Source: Stenotrophomonas sp. ISL-67
Lineage (GTDB): Bacteria; Pseudomonadota; Gammaproteobacteria; Xanthomonadales; Xanthomonadaceae
Reading direction: 5' to 3'
Length of the DNA stretch: 64,000 nt
NCBI RefSeq assembly: GCF_018612915.1
Contig: NZ_JAGGRL010000002.1
Coordinates: 186,001 to 250,000 of the forward strand
Shown: one piece after another, positions 56,102 to 64,000 of the stretch
How the letters are laid out: the number at the start of each line of letters is the position of its first letter
Numbering within the stretch: the first letter of the stretch is position 1
The notes under the pieces: generated by a model
What the model was told of the DNA's origin: nothing
Seen by the model: the letters and a program-made list of their open reading frames with translations, nothing else
Databases searched by the model: none
Translations under genes and position numbers: made by a program

Positions 56102-56841
56102 GCGTCCTCGTCGAGCAACACGACCGGCTGGCTGAACACATAGCCTTCGCTGCGCACGGTCTTGATGAAGGTCTGTTCGCGCGCGCCATCGCCCAGGCGC
56201 TGGCGCAAGCGGCTGACCAGCAGGTCGATGGAGCGGTCGAACAGTTCGGCGTCGCGGCCCTGGGTCAGGTTGAGCAACTGGTCGCGGCTGAGCACGCGCT
56301 GCGGGTGGTCGATGAAGACCCGCAGCAGGCGGAACTCGCCGCCGCTGAGCGGGTAGACCGTGCCGGCCTCGTCCAGCAGGTGCCGCGCACTGGTATCCAG
56401 CCGCCACGTGCCGAAGCGGATCAGGCGGGCGGCCTCGCTCACCTGCAGGTTCGGCGGCAACATGCGCGCGCGCCGGATCACCGCGTTGATGCGCGCCAGC
56501 AGCTCGCGCGACGAGAACGGTTTGACCACGTAATCATCGGCGCCCATTTCCAGGCCGATGATGCGGTCGGTCTCGTCATCGCGCGCGGTCAGCATCACCA
56601 CCGGCACCGCGCGGTGCTTGCCGGCGCGCAGGTTGCGGCACAGCGACAGGCCGTCTTCGCCCGGCATCATCACGTCCAGCACGATCAGGTCCACATCGCT
56701 GGTCTCCAGCGTGGCGCGCATCTCACGCCCGTCTGCCGCCTGGCTCACGCGCAGGCCGTTGCGGCGCAGATAGTCGCCCACCAGCTGGCGGATATCGGCG
56801 TCGTCATCGACAACCAGGATGTGGTCGGTGTGGGTACTCAT
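56098..56841 (-). CDS. OmpR-family response regulator
   Basis: 247 residues. Receiver with VVDDDADIRQ, phospho-acceptor Asp in LIVLDVMMPGEDG and Lys in YVVKPFSSRELLARI; C-terminal winged helix with LSGGEFRLLRVFIDHPQRVL, DLLVSRLRQRLGD and VRSEGYVFSQPV. The ATG at 56841 gives MSTHTDHILVVDDDADIRQL. First gene of a two-gene operon with the kinase; 244 bp separate it from the divergent SDR gene, whose promoter it may control. Confidence 0.95.
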   Translation of the reverse strand: MSTHTDHILVVDDDADIRQLVGDYLRRNGLRVSQAADGREMRATLETSDVDLIVLDVMMPGEDGLSLCRNLRAGKHRAVPVVMLTARDDETDRIIGLEMGADDYVVKPFSSRELLARINAVIRRARMLPPNLQVSEAARLIRFGTWRLDTSARHLLDEAGTVYPLSGGEFRLLRVFIDHPQRVLSRDQLLNLTQGRDAELFDRSIDLLVSRLRQRLGDGAREQTFIKTVRSEGYVFSQPVVLLDEDA

Positions 56842-57085
56842 GCCTGCTCCGCGTGGGGGTGGTCCGCGACCCGCTGCGGGCCCGTGAACGCATGGTATCG
56901 CCGCCGGCGCGGCCCTGCGGCAAGGCGGGGGCATCCATTTGTATGACTGTGTATCAACCACCGTCGTTGTGCGCAAAGGCGACAAATCTCCGGGTTCGGC
57001 GACACCTGCCGGATACGCGGCGGGCGTTGAATGGCCTCCAACGCCGGCGGCTCCTCCGCAGGCCGCCCACCCCGAGGACACCTGC

Positions 57086-57823
57086 ATGAGTGCCACTGCA
57101 TCCCATTCCAACACCGCGCTGGTTTTCGGCGGCTCCCGTGGCATTGGTGCCGCCATTGCCAGGCGGCTGGCCCGTGAGGGCCATCCCGTCGCGCTGACCT
57201 TCGTCTCCCAGCCTGAGAAGGCCGCTGCGGTGGTCGCCTCGATCCAGGCCGACGGCGGCCAGGCTATCGCCATACAGGCTGACAGCGCCGATGCCCAGGC
57301 AATCGCCGCGGCGGTCAAGCACGCGGTGGACACCTTCGGCTCGTTGCAGGTAGCGGTGGTCAATGCCGGCATCTACCAGGGCAGCCCGCTGGCCGGCTTT
57401 CCCACCGAACTGCTGGACCGGATGCTGGCCGTGAACGTGCGTGGCGTGTTCCTCGCCGTGCAGGCAGCCGCTGCGGCCATGAACGACGGGGGTCGCCTGG
57501 TCACCATCGGCAGCAACACCGCCGTGCGCAGCGGTGCGGTCGGCAGCAGCGTCTATGCGATGACCAAGGCCGCAGTTGCCACGCTGGTGCGCGAACTGGC
57601 GCTGGACCTGGCGCCGCGCCGGATCACGATCAACAACATCCAGCCCGGCCCGATCGCCACCGACATCACCGCCGATTTCGTCAACCAGCTGGTGCAGCGC
57701 AACCCGCTCGGCCGCGTCGGCCAGCCCGATGAAATCGCAGGACTCGCCGCCTGGCTTGCCAGCCATGAAGCGGCCTACATGACCGGTTCCAGCCTGACCA
57801 TCGATGGCGGCTGGGCCATCTGA
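57086..57823 (+). CDS. SDR family oxidoreductase
   Basis: 245 residues. Classical SDR: nucleotide motif GGSRGIGAAIARRLAREG, VVNAGIYQGSPLAGF, catalytic Ser in LVTIGSNTAVRSG and the Tyr/Lys pair in SVYAMTKAAVATLVREL, then INNIQPGPIATDITADF. All catalytic residues are kept, unlike the reductase at 32.8 kb. First gene of a four-gene run with a hydrolase (18-base gap), an OsmC-type protein and a thioredoxin-like protein. Substrate unknown. Confidence 0.92.
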   Translation: MSATASHSNTALVFGGSRGIGAAIARRLAREGHPVALTFVSQPEKAAAVVASIQADGGQAIAIQADSADAQAIAAAVKHAVDTFGSLQVAVVNAGIYQGSPLAGFPTELLDRMLAVNVRGVFLAVQAAAAAMNDGGRLVTIGSNTAVRSGAVGSSVYAMTKAAVATLVRELALDLAPRRITINNIQPGPIATDITADFVNQLVQRNPLGRVGQPDEIAGLAAWLASHEAAYMTGSSLTIDGGWAI

Positions 57824-57841
57824 ACTTCAACGGAGAGCACC

Positions 57842-58894
57842 ATGCACACCACTTCTTTCCCGCTGTCCCGTTCGCCGCGGTCATTCGGCGCCTCCCTGCT
57901 GGCAGTGACGATGGCCTTTGCGGCCTCCGCATCCGCTGCCGCAGCGCCTGCCCTGCCCGCCTCTGCGCCGACGGCAACGGTCGCACGCGCTCCGGCCCCA
58001 CTGGAGGCGAACAAGCATGTCGTCGCCGGCGACCTGGACGTGGCCTACGCCGAGCTGGGCCCGGCCGACGGCGAGGTGGTCGTGCTGCTGCACGGCTGGC
58101 CCTATGACATCAATGCCTACGCCGAGGTCGCCCCACGGCTGGCGGCCAAGGGCTACCGGGTGATCGTGCCGCACCTGCGTGGCTACGGCAGCACCCGCTT
58201 CCTGTCGGCGCAGACGCCGCGCAACGGCGAACCGGCCGCGCTCGCCTCCGATGTGCTGAACCTGCTTGATGCCCTGCACATTCCACGCGCCAACCTGGCC
58301 GGCTTCGACTGGGGTGCACGCTCGGCGGACATCGTTGCCGCACTGTGGCCGGAACGGGTCAAGTCGCTGGTATCGGTCAGCGGCTATCTCATTGGCAGCC
58401 AGGAGGCCGGCAAGACGCCGCTGCCGCCGCAAGCCGAACTGCAGTGGTGGTACCAGTTCTACTTCGCCACCGATCGCGGCGAGGCAGGCTACGCAACGTA
58501 CACCCATGACTTCGCCCGCCAGATCTGGCAGCTGGCCTCACCGCAGTGGCGCTTCGACGAGGCCACCTTCGCGCGCAGCGCCGCCGCGCTGGACAACCCC
58601 GACCACGTGGCCATCGTCGTGCACAACTACCGCTGGCGCCTGGGCCTGGCCGACGGCGAGCCGAAGTACGCCGCGCTGGAGCAGCGCCTGGCCCAGGCGC
58701 CGAGCATCGGCGTACCGACCATCACCCTGGAAGGCGATGCCAACGGCGCACCGCACCCCAAGGCCGAGGCCTACGCCGCCAAATTCACCGGGCCTTATGA
58801 GCATCGCCTACTGCAGGGCGGCGTGGGCCACAACCCGCCGCAGGAGGCACCCGAGGCGTTCGTAAAAGCGGTGATCGACGCCGCTGCACTCTGA
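57842..58894 (+). CDS. Periplasmic alpha/beta hydrolase, epoxide hydrolase/haloalkane dehalogenase-like
   Basis: 350 residues with a signal peptide (to about residue 34, Ala-rich). Alpha/beta hydrolase: oxyanion HGWPYDINAYAEVAPRL, nucleophile elbow LAGFDWGARSADIVA where the nucleophile is Asp rather than Ser, and the catalytic His in LLQGGVGHNPPQEAP. An Asp nucleophile with HGWP is typical of epoxide hydrolases and dehalogenases. The exported location is unusual for that family. The operon context suggests a stress or detoxification role. Confidence 0.9.
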   Translation: MHTTSFPLSRSPRSFGASLLAVTMAFAASASAAAAPALPASAPTATVARAPAPLEANKHVVAGDLDVAYAELGPADGEVVVLLHGWPYDINAYAEVAPRLAAKGYRVIVPHLRGYGSTRFLSAQTPRNGEPAALASDVLNLLDALHIPRANLAGFDWGARSADIVAALWPERVKSLVSVSGYLIGSQEAGKTPLPPQAELQWWYQFYFATDRGEAGYATYTHDFARQIWQLASPQWRFDEATFARSAAALDNPDHVAIVVHNYRWRLGLADGEPKYAALEQRLAQAPSIGVPTITLEGDANGAPHPKAEAYAAKFTGPYEHRLLQGGVGHNPPQEAPEAFVKAVIDAAAL

Positions 58895-58928
58895 TCCAAC
58901 CTCTTCATCCACACCCGAGACAACCACC

Positions 58929-59345
58929 ATGAATGCAATCGACAAGGTCCTGTACACCGGAAAGACCCACACCGTCGGCGGCCGCGCCGGGCGCGCGTAC
59001 AGCGATGACGGCCAACTGGATATCGCCCTGTCCCCGCCGGGAAGCGGCAAGCCCGGCACCAATCCCGAGCAGCTGTTCGCGGCAGGCTGGTCTGCCTGCT
59101 TCCAGGGCGCGATGGCCAAGGCCGCGCGCAGCTTGAACGTGACCCTGCCCGCCGACACCGCCGTTGATGCCGAAGTCGACCTCGGCATGGTCGGCGAGGA
59201 CTACCAGCTGCAGGCACGGCTGCGGATCAGCGTGCCCGGCATGGACCCCGCACAAGCCTCGGCACTGGCGGAAGCAGCGCACCGCACCTGCCCGTACTCC
59301 AAGGCCACGCGCGGCAACATCGACGTACAGATCTCGATCGCCTGA
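58929..59345 (+). CDS. Ohr/OsmC-type peroxiredoxin
   Basis: 138 residues. Organic hydroperoxide resistance fold: VLYTGKTHTVGGRAGRAYSD, the first catalytic Cys in AAGWSACFQGAMAKAAR and the second in AHRTCPYSKATRGN. Ohr reduces organic hydroperoxides using lipoylated proteins. Third gene of the SDR/hydrolase run. No OhrR repressor gene is adjacent, so regulation may come from elsewhere. Confidence 0.93.
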   Translation: MNAIDKVLYTGKTHTVGGRAGRAYSDDGQLDIALSPPGSGKPGTNPEQLFAAGWSACFQGAMAKAARSLNVTLPADTAVDAEVDLGMVGEDYQLQARLRISVPGMDPAQASALAEAAHRTCPYSKATRGNIDVQISIA

Positions 59346-59356
59346 GGAGAAGGACC

Positions 59357-59914
59357 ATGCGCATGCTTCGCCCAATCATCACCCTGCTAGCCGCGTGCAT
59401 CTCCGCCAGCGCCTGTACGCCGGGCGCAGCGGCCGACCCGGTCCCGCCCAGCCCCAGCCTGCCGGCGCCGCAGGCGCCGGAGTTCACCGGCATCGAGCAC
59501 TGGCTCAACGGCCCGCCGCAATCGCTGCAGCAGCTGCGCGGCAAGGTGGTGCTGGTGGAATTCTGGACCTACTCGTGCATCAACTGCCTCAACGTGATGC
59601 CGCACGTGAAGCGGTGGCATGACACCTACGCCAGCAAGGGGCTGACCGTGATCGGCGTGCACACCCCGGAGTTCGGCTATGAAAAGCTGCCGCGCAACGT
59701 GGCGGCGGCGGTGAAGCGGCTCGGTGTCACCTGGCCGGTGGCGCAGGACAACACCTACCAGACCTGGCGTGCGTATGGAAACCAGTACTGGCCAGCGCTG
59801 TACCTGATCGACCAGGAAGGCCGCATCGTCTACCGGCATTTCGGCGAAGGCGATTACGCGGCCACCGAAGCACAGATCCGGAAACTTCTTGCCGCATCGG
59901 AGCACTTTCCATGA
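59357..59914 (+). CDS. Exported thioredoxin-like (redoxin) protein
   Basis: 185 residues, AGGAGAAGG before the ATG. Signal sequence ending at a Cys (LAACISASACTPG), so possibly a lipoprotein. TlpA/DipZ-like thioredoxin domain: GKVVLVEFWTYSCINCLNVM with the CxxC (SCINC), GVHTPEFGYEK, and YGNQYWPALYLIDQEG with the cis-Pro. Probably reduces or protects periplasmic partners; last gene of the run, convergent with an outer membrane protein gene. Confidence 0.9.
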   Translation: MRMLRPIITLLAACISASACTPGAAADPVPPSPSLPAPQAPEFTGIEHWLNGPPQSLQQLRGKVVLVEFWTYSCINCLNVMPHVKRWHDTYASKGLTVIGVHTPEFGYEKLPRNVAAAVKRLGVTWPVAQDNTYQTWRAYGNQYWPALYLIDQEGRIVYRHFGEGDYAATEAQIRKLLAASEHFP

Positions 59915-59956
59915 CATCCCCGGGCAGGTGCCTATTGCCCCGTGGTATGACGGACT

Positions 59957-60793
59957 TCAGAACCGGTACACGAACCCGAAGCGCAGGCCGGCATCCCTGA
60001 AGTCGACATTTCCACTGAAACTGTCCTTGTCCGCGTCCGCTTCGATCCGGGTGTAGGTGTAGTCGAGGGTGAAACCGGTGCGCTCCCAGGGGAACCATTC
60101 CACGCCAGCGCGCCCGAAGTAGATGTCGCCGTCGATGTCATCGACGCTGACGGTGAAGTAGCCCACGTCGGCGGAAAGCCGCCAGTCGTCCGATGGCGTC
60201 CAACGCCAGCCGCCGCCGATCATCGGCGCCGGCACATCGGCCGATACCCTGCTGCTGGCCGCGCCACCGCCCTGGTTGCCACCCACGTCCACGTCGAGCT
60301 TGATGCCCAGCTCCATGCGGTACCAGACCAAGCCCACGCGCGGGCCCAATGCCCACTGGTCGTGCGATGCCGCCCACCAGGTATAGGAGGCCTCGTAGGC
60401 ATCGATATCCACATCGGTGCGTATCGTGCTGGAGGCGTCGTAGAGCGTTCCGTCGAACTCGATGTCGCGGTTGATCTGGCGGGTCGCATCGGCGCTCTGC
60501 GTGTAATACGAGAGCGCGAACTCATGCTTTTCCCACGGGCGCCAGGTGAGGCCGACGGTGGCGACCAGGTTGTCGTCGCCCAGCCCAAGGTCGCGATGCA
60601 GGTTGATGTCGGTACCACGCCTGCCTTCGCCATCGGCGCGGATCTCGGTATCGAACGAGGTCACATAGCCGCTGACGTGGACGCTGAAGGTGTCCAGCGG
60701 TTCCACGGCGTGGGCGCATGGGGCGAGCGCCAACACCAGTGTCGGCAGGCCGAGGATGAAGAGGGTGCTGCGGAACGGCAGGGAGAACGACAT
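59957..60793 (-). CDS. Outer membrane beta-barrel protein, hypothetical
   Basis: 278 residues. Signal peptide to about residue 29 (LVLALAPCAHAVEP). The mature part is a series of amphipathic beta strands (ATVGLTWRPWEKHEFALSYY, YEASYTWWAASHDQWALGP, DWRLSADVGYFTVSV) ending LRFGFVYRF, with terminal Phe. About 10-12 strands are likely. Function unknown; it resembles opacity/OmpW-sized barrels but no family is recognised with confidence. Confidence 0.82.
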   Translation of the reverse strand: MSFSLPFRSTLFILGLPTLVLALAPCAHAVEPLDTFSVHVSGYVTSFDTEIRADGEGRRGTDINLHRDLGLGDDNLVATVGLTWRPWEKHEFALSYYTQSADATRQINRDIEFDGTLYDASSTIRTDVDIDAYEASYTWWAASHDQWALGPRVGLVWYRMELGIKLDVDVGGNQGGGAASSRVSADVPAPMIGGGWRWTPSDDWRLSADVGYFTVSVDDIDGDIYFGRAGVEWFPWERTGFTLDYTYTRIEADADKDSFSGNVDFRDAGLRFGFVYRF

Positions 60794-60923
60794 GACCGGT
60801 GCTCCGGGGTGGCCGAGCTCAAATGGAATGTTGCAGGGTCCGCCAATCTGGAACCATGGTTGCACCGCGGGGGGCGGTTGGAAAGATGATTTGGGCAGGT
60901 GGTGGTCAGTAAATGTACTTACC

Positions 60924-60951
60924 GTGGCAGCCAGGCAGGGCCTGGCTCTAC
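60924..60951. repeat. REP element
   Basis: GCAGCCAGGCAGGGCCTGGC followed by TCTAC, between the LysR gene 3' end and the outer membrane protein promoter. Confidence 0.8.
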
Positions 60952-60988
60952 GATGGCGCTGGTTACAACGAGATCTCAGCGAACGCGG

Positions 60989-61876
60989 CTAGTGGTCGCG
61001 CAGCATATCCACGAATGCGCGCAACGCCGAGGACATCTGCCGCTGGCGTGGGTAGTACAGCACCCAGCCGGCGAACGGTTCGCTCCAGTCTTCCAGCACT
61101 GCCACCAGCCGGCCGTCGTCCAGATATGGACGCGCCGCATCCTCCAGCACGTAGGCCAGGCCCAGGCCGTCCAGCACGGCCTGCAGGATGGTGTGCTGGT
61201 CGCCCAGCGTGAGCCGGCCCGGCACATCGATGTCCAAGGTCTGGCCCTCGCGCTCGAACTGCCACTTGTACAGATGCCCGCTGGCGAAGCGGAAGCGCAC
61301 GCACTCGTGCTGCACCAGATCGCGCGGGTGTTGTGGCACGGGACGCCCGCGCAGATAGGCCGGCGACGCCACGATAAGCCCACGCAACGGCGGCCCCAGC
61401 GGCACCGCCACCATGTCCTCCGGCACGAACTCATGCAACCGCACCCCGGCGTCGTAGCCCTCGGCCACGATATCCACCAGCCCATCGTCCTGCGCCACCT
61501 CCAGCCGTACATCCGGGTGCGCGCGCAGGTAGTGCGCCAGGCGCGGCCCCAGCTCGGTATGCACCGCCGCGCGGGTGGCATTGATCCGCAGCAGGCCGGC
61601 CGGCGCGGCACGGAAGTGGTTCATTTCCTCCAGCGCGTCATGCACCTGGCCCAGCGCTGGCTGCAGGCGATCGAGCAGCCGCTGCCCGGCCTCGGTCAGC
61701 GCCACGCTGCGCGTGGTGCGATGAAACAGCCCCACCCCCAACCGCTCTTCCAGCGCGCGGATCGCGTAGCTCACCGCCGAGGTCGACAGCGCCAGCTCCG
61801 CCCCCGCGCGACGGAAGCTGCGGTGGCGGGCTACCGCCGCGAACGCGGCCAGGTGGGTCAGGTTGTCAGTAGCCAC
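60989..61876 (-). CDS. LysR family transcriptional regulator
   Basis: 295 residues from a GTG at 61876. N-terminal winged helix: AFAAVARHRSFRRAGAELAL, STSAVSYAIRALEERLGVGL, FHRTTRSVALTEAG; then a type-2 periplasmic-binding-like effector domain (GLLRINATRAAVHTELGPRL, DIVAEGYDAGVRL). Divergent from the alcohol dehydrogenase gene, the standard LysR arrangement, so that gene is the probable target. Confidence 0.94.
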   Translation of the reverse strand: MATDNLTHLAAFAAVARHRSFRRAGAELALSTSAVSYAIRALEERLGVGLFHRTTRSVALTEAGQRLLDRLQPALGQVHDALEEMNHFRAAPAGLLRINATRAAVHTELGPRLAHYLRAHPDVRLEVAQDDGLVDIVAEGYDAGVRLHEFVPEDMVAVPLGPPLRGLIVASPAYLRGRPVPQHPRDLVQHECVRFRFASGHLYKWQFEREGQTLDIDVPGRLTLGDQHTILQAVLDGLGLAYVLEDAARPYLDDGRLVAVLEDWSEPFAGWVLYYPRQRQMSSALRAFVDMLRDH

Positions 61877-61980
61877 GATTGTGCAGTCTGCCTTGATGAA
61901 TCATGCCGATATACTGACTGTATACCGGTTGGATGCGCGCGTATTGTAAAGCGCCTTTCCATAAATCCCAGGATATCTCC
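61877..61980. promoter_or_regulatory. LysR/alcohol dehydrogenase divergent promoter region
   Basis: 104 bp, AT-richer than the flanks. The segment GATATACTGACTGTATAC (61910-61927) contains a TATAC-type inverted pair and would suit a T-N11-A LysR box. Sequence-level assignment of the two promoters is not secure. Confidence 0.5.
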
Positions 61981-63033
61981 ATGTCCCTCGCCCATGGCTA
62001 TGCCGTGCATGACCAGGCCGCGCCGCTGGTACCGTTCTCCTTCGAACGCCGCACGGTCGGTGCCGACGATGTCCGCATCCAGATCCTCTACAGCGGCATC
62101 TGCCACTCCGACCTGCACCAGGCCCGCGACGACTGGGGCGGCGCCCAGTTCCCGATGGTGCCGGGCCACGAAATCATCGGCCGGGTCACCGAAGTCGGCA
62201 CCAACGTCACCCGCTTCAAGGTCGGCGACGTCGCTGGCGTGGGCTGCATGGTCGACTCCTGCCGCCATTGCGACGCCTGCGACCACGACCTGGAGCAGTA
62301 CTGCGAAAAAGGCCCCACCTACACCTACAACAGCACCGAACGCGGCAGCGACCAGCTCACCTACGGCGGCTACTCCGACCACATCGTGGTCGAACAGCGC
62401 TTCGTGGTGAAAGTCTCTGAAACGCTGGACCTGAAGGCCGCCGCCCCGCTGCTGTGCGCCGGCATCACCACCTACTCCCCGCTGCGCCACTGGAAGGTCG
62501 GCCCCGGCCAGAAGGTCGGCGTGATCGGCCTGGGTGGCCTGGGCCACATGGGCGTGAAGTTCGCCAAGGCGATGGGCGCCACCGTGGTGATGATCACCAC
62601 CACCCCGGAAAAGGGTGCCGATGCCAAGCGCCTGGGCGCCGACGAGGTGCTGGTCTCGCGCGACCCGGCGCAGATGAAGGCGCACGCCAACAGCTTCGAT
62701 TTCCTGCTCAACACCATCCCGGTCGGCCACGACACCAACCCGTACATGTCGCTGCTCAAGCGTGATGCCACCATGTGCCTGGTCGGCGTGATCACCGAAC
62801 TGGACCCGCCGTTGAACGGCTCCAGCGTGATCTTCGGCCGCAAGCACGTGACCGGCTCGGCGATCGGCGGCATGGCCGAAACCCAGGAAATGATGGATTT
62901 CTGTGCCGAACACAACATCGTCAGCGACGTGGAAGTGATCGACATCAAGGCCGTCAACGAAGCCTGGGCGCGCATGGCGAAGAACGACGTGCGTTACCGG
63001 TTCGTCATCGACATGGCGACACTGACGGCGTAA
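61981..63033 (+). CDS. Zinc-dependent NAD(P) alcohol dehydrogenase (YahK/CAD-like)
   Basis: 350 residues. Medium-chain dehydrogenase: catalytic zinc Cys in YSGICHSDLHQARDDWGG and His/Glu in VPGHEIIGRVTEVG, structural zinc cysteines in CRHCDACDHDLEQYC, Rossmann motif VGVIGLGGLGHMGVKFAKAM. The pattern is that of cinnamyl-alcohol/aldehyde reductases such as YahK and AdhC, usually NADPH-dependent and acting on aldehydes. The ATG at 61981 is chosen over one 48 bases upstream. Controlled probably by the divergent LysR. Confidence 0.94.
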   Translation: MSLAHGYAVHDQAAPLVPFSFERRTVGADDVRIQILYSGICHSDLHQARDDWGGAQFPMVPGHEIIGRVTEVGTNVTRFKVGDVAGVGCMVDSCRHCDACDHDLEQYCEKGPTYTYNSTERGSDQLTYGGYSDHIVVEQRFVVKVSETLDLKAAAPLLCAGITTYSPLRHWKVGPGQKVGVIGLGGLGHMGVKFAKAMGATVVMITTTPEKGADAKRLGADEVLVSRDPAQMKAHANSFDFLLNTIPVGHDTNPYMSLLKRDATMCLVGVITELDPPLNGSSVIFGRKHVTGSAIGGMAETQEMMDFCAEHNIVSDVEVIDIKAVNEAWARMAKNDVRYRFVIDMATLTA

Positions 63034-63041
63034 TGAACCAA

Positions 63042-63068
63042 AAACCCCGGCATCGCCGGGGTTTTTTC
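63042..63068. terminator. Bidirectional terminator
   Basis: AAAAACCCCGGC / GCCGGGGTTTTTT hairpin with a short loop, A-rich on one side and T-rich on the other, between the convergent alcohol dehydrogenase and gshA genes. Confidence 0.93.
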
Positions 63069-63078
63069 TTGGGGGGAA

Positions 63079-64000
63079 TCAATACGCGAACTGCTTGAAC
63101 ACCGGGTCCACGCTCTGGTTCCACTCACCGTGGTACAGCGCCAGCTTGCGCTCGGCCGGGGTGATGCCCGAGGCCACGATCTCCTGCAGCACATCCAGGA
63201 AGTGGCTTTCATCCTGGCCGTCGGCATTGCGTGCCGCACGACGCTGCAGGCCAGCCACCGCGATCTTCAATGCTTCGCCCGCCAGGTCGCGCACCGTGCC
63301 ACCGCGGAACGGCAGGTTCAGCGCATGCTTCGGCACCCCATCGCGCAGCGCATGGCGCTCGACCAGGCTGAAATCACGCACCAGGTCCCACGCCGCATCC
63401 AGCGCCGCATCGTCATACAGCAGCCCCACCCAGAACGCCGGCAGCGCACACAGCCGCGCCCACGGGCCACCATCGGCGCCGCGCATTTCCAGGTACTTCT
63501 TCAGGCGTACTTCCGGGAACGCCGTGGTCATGTGGTCCGACCAGTCGCGCAGTGTCGGCAGCTGGCCCGGCAGCACCGGCAGCTTGCCCACCATGAAATC
63601 GCGGAAGCTCTGCCCGCTGGCATCGTGGTACACGCCATCCCGGTAAGAGAAATACATCGGCACGTCGAGCAGGTAATCCACGTACCGCTCGTAACCGAAG
63701 CCCTCCTCGAACACGAAGTCGAGCATGCCGGTACGGTCGGCGTCCGTGTCCGTCCAGATGTGCGAACGGTAGCTCAGGTAACCGTTCGGCCTGCCCTCGG
63801 TGAACGGCGAATCGGCGAACAGCGCCGTGGCGATCGGCTGCAATGCCAACGACACCCGGAACTTCTTCACCATGTCAGCTTCGGTGGCGTAATCCAGGTT
63901 CACCTGCACCGTGCAGGTGCGGGTCATCATGTCCAGGCCAAGCGAACCGACCTTGGGCATGTAATCGCGCATGATGCGGTAGCGGCCCTTGGGCATCCAC
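63079..64000 (-). CDS. gshA: Glutamate-cysteine ligase, plant-type, partial
   Basis: C-terminal part of about 307 residues; the start lies beyond the right edge. Class II (plant/proteobacterial, EgtA-like) gamma-glutamylcysteine synthetase: [75 protein letters not shown] and the final [18 protein letters not shown]. First step of glutathione synthesis, consistent with the glutathione-dependent frmR-adhC-fghA operon elsewhere in the window. Confidence 0.95.
   Translation of the reverse strand, partial: WMPKGRYRIMRDYMPKVGSLGLDMMTRTCTVQVNLDYATEADMVKKFRVSLALQPIATALFADSPFTEGRPNGYLSYRSHIWTDTDADRTGMLDFVFEEGFGYERYVDYLLDVPMYFSYRDGVYHDASGQSFRDFMVGKLPVLPGQLPTLRDWSDHMTTAFPEVRLKKYLEMRGADGGPWARLCALPAFWVGLLYDDAALDAAWDLVRDFSLVERHALRDGVPKHALNLPFRGGTVRDLAGEALKIAVAGLQRRAARNADGQDESHFLDVLQEIVASGITPAERKLALYHGEWNQSVDPVFKQFAY

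Overview
The window is a high-GC gammaproteobacterial chromosome segment, most likely Stenotrophomonas or a close Xanthomonadaceae relative. Three things suggest this: the smeRo-like TetR/pcm/tolC arrangement at the left end, many short palindromic repeats carrying a GTAG/CTAC tetranucleotide (the SMAG-type REP elements described in Stenotrophomonas), and family-typical products throughout. No rRNA, tRNA or CRISPR array was seen.

Left part (0-12 kb): an efflux-associated regulator, pcm and tolC; then envelope genes (Kdo transferase waaA, an LpxL-type acyltransferase, an O-antigen-ligase-like protein and a GT4 glycosyltransferase); a CHCC zinc-finger mini-protein; and a secreted GH92 alpha-mannosidase. 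From 12 to 33.5 kb lies a carboxylate-use block. It holds malic enzyme (maeB), DctA, two OprP/OprO-type porins, a hybrid kinase with a DctB-like sensor, a LuxR-type response regulator, a solute-binding protein/TctE/TctD-like operon, a CitMHS citrate transporter and a PhaB-like reductase.

The carboxylate block is interrupted by accessory DNA. One piece is a small two-gene cassette at 17.7-19.0 kb. The more striking one is a visibly AT-richer island at 21.7-26.0 kb, flanked by related direct repeats, that holds a SymE-like toxin, a tiny membrane protein, a Phd/RelE toxin-antitoxin pair and a two-gene operon. The second gene of that operon encodes a ribosome-inactivating protein (ricin/Shiga-A-like rRNA N-glycosylase) in which all five catalytic positions can be aligned by eye. 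This is the main discovery candidate. Its coupled 116-residue partner is unrecognised.

Right part (33.5-64 kb): a QEGLA/DUF1704 metallopeptidase-like protein, an Xre/RES toxin-antitoxin pair, rsgA, an aminotransferase operon, a polysaccharide deacetylase, a glutaredoxin/A-type/rhodanese fusion, two coupled amidohydrolases (the second lacking the metal-binding HxH), a DegV protein, an L,D-transpeptidase followed by an M23 peptidase whose linker is made of REP elements, a RIO kinase, the formaldehyde-detoxification operon frmR-adhC-fghA with a clear operator, a GH43 hydrolase, an OmpR-type two-component system, an SDR/hydrolase/OsmC/thioredoxin operon, a LysR-alcohol dehydrogenase pair and the C-terminal part of gshA.
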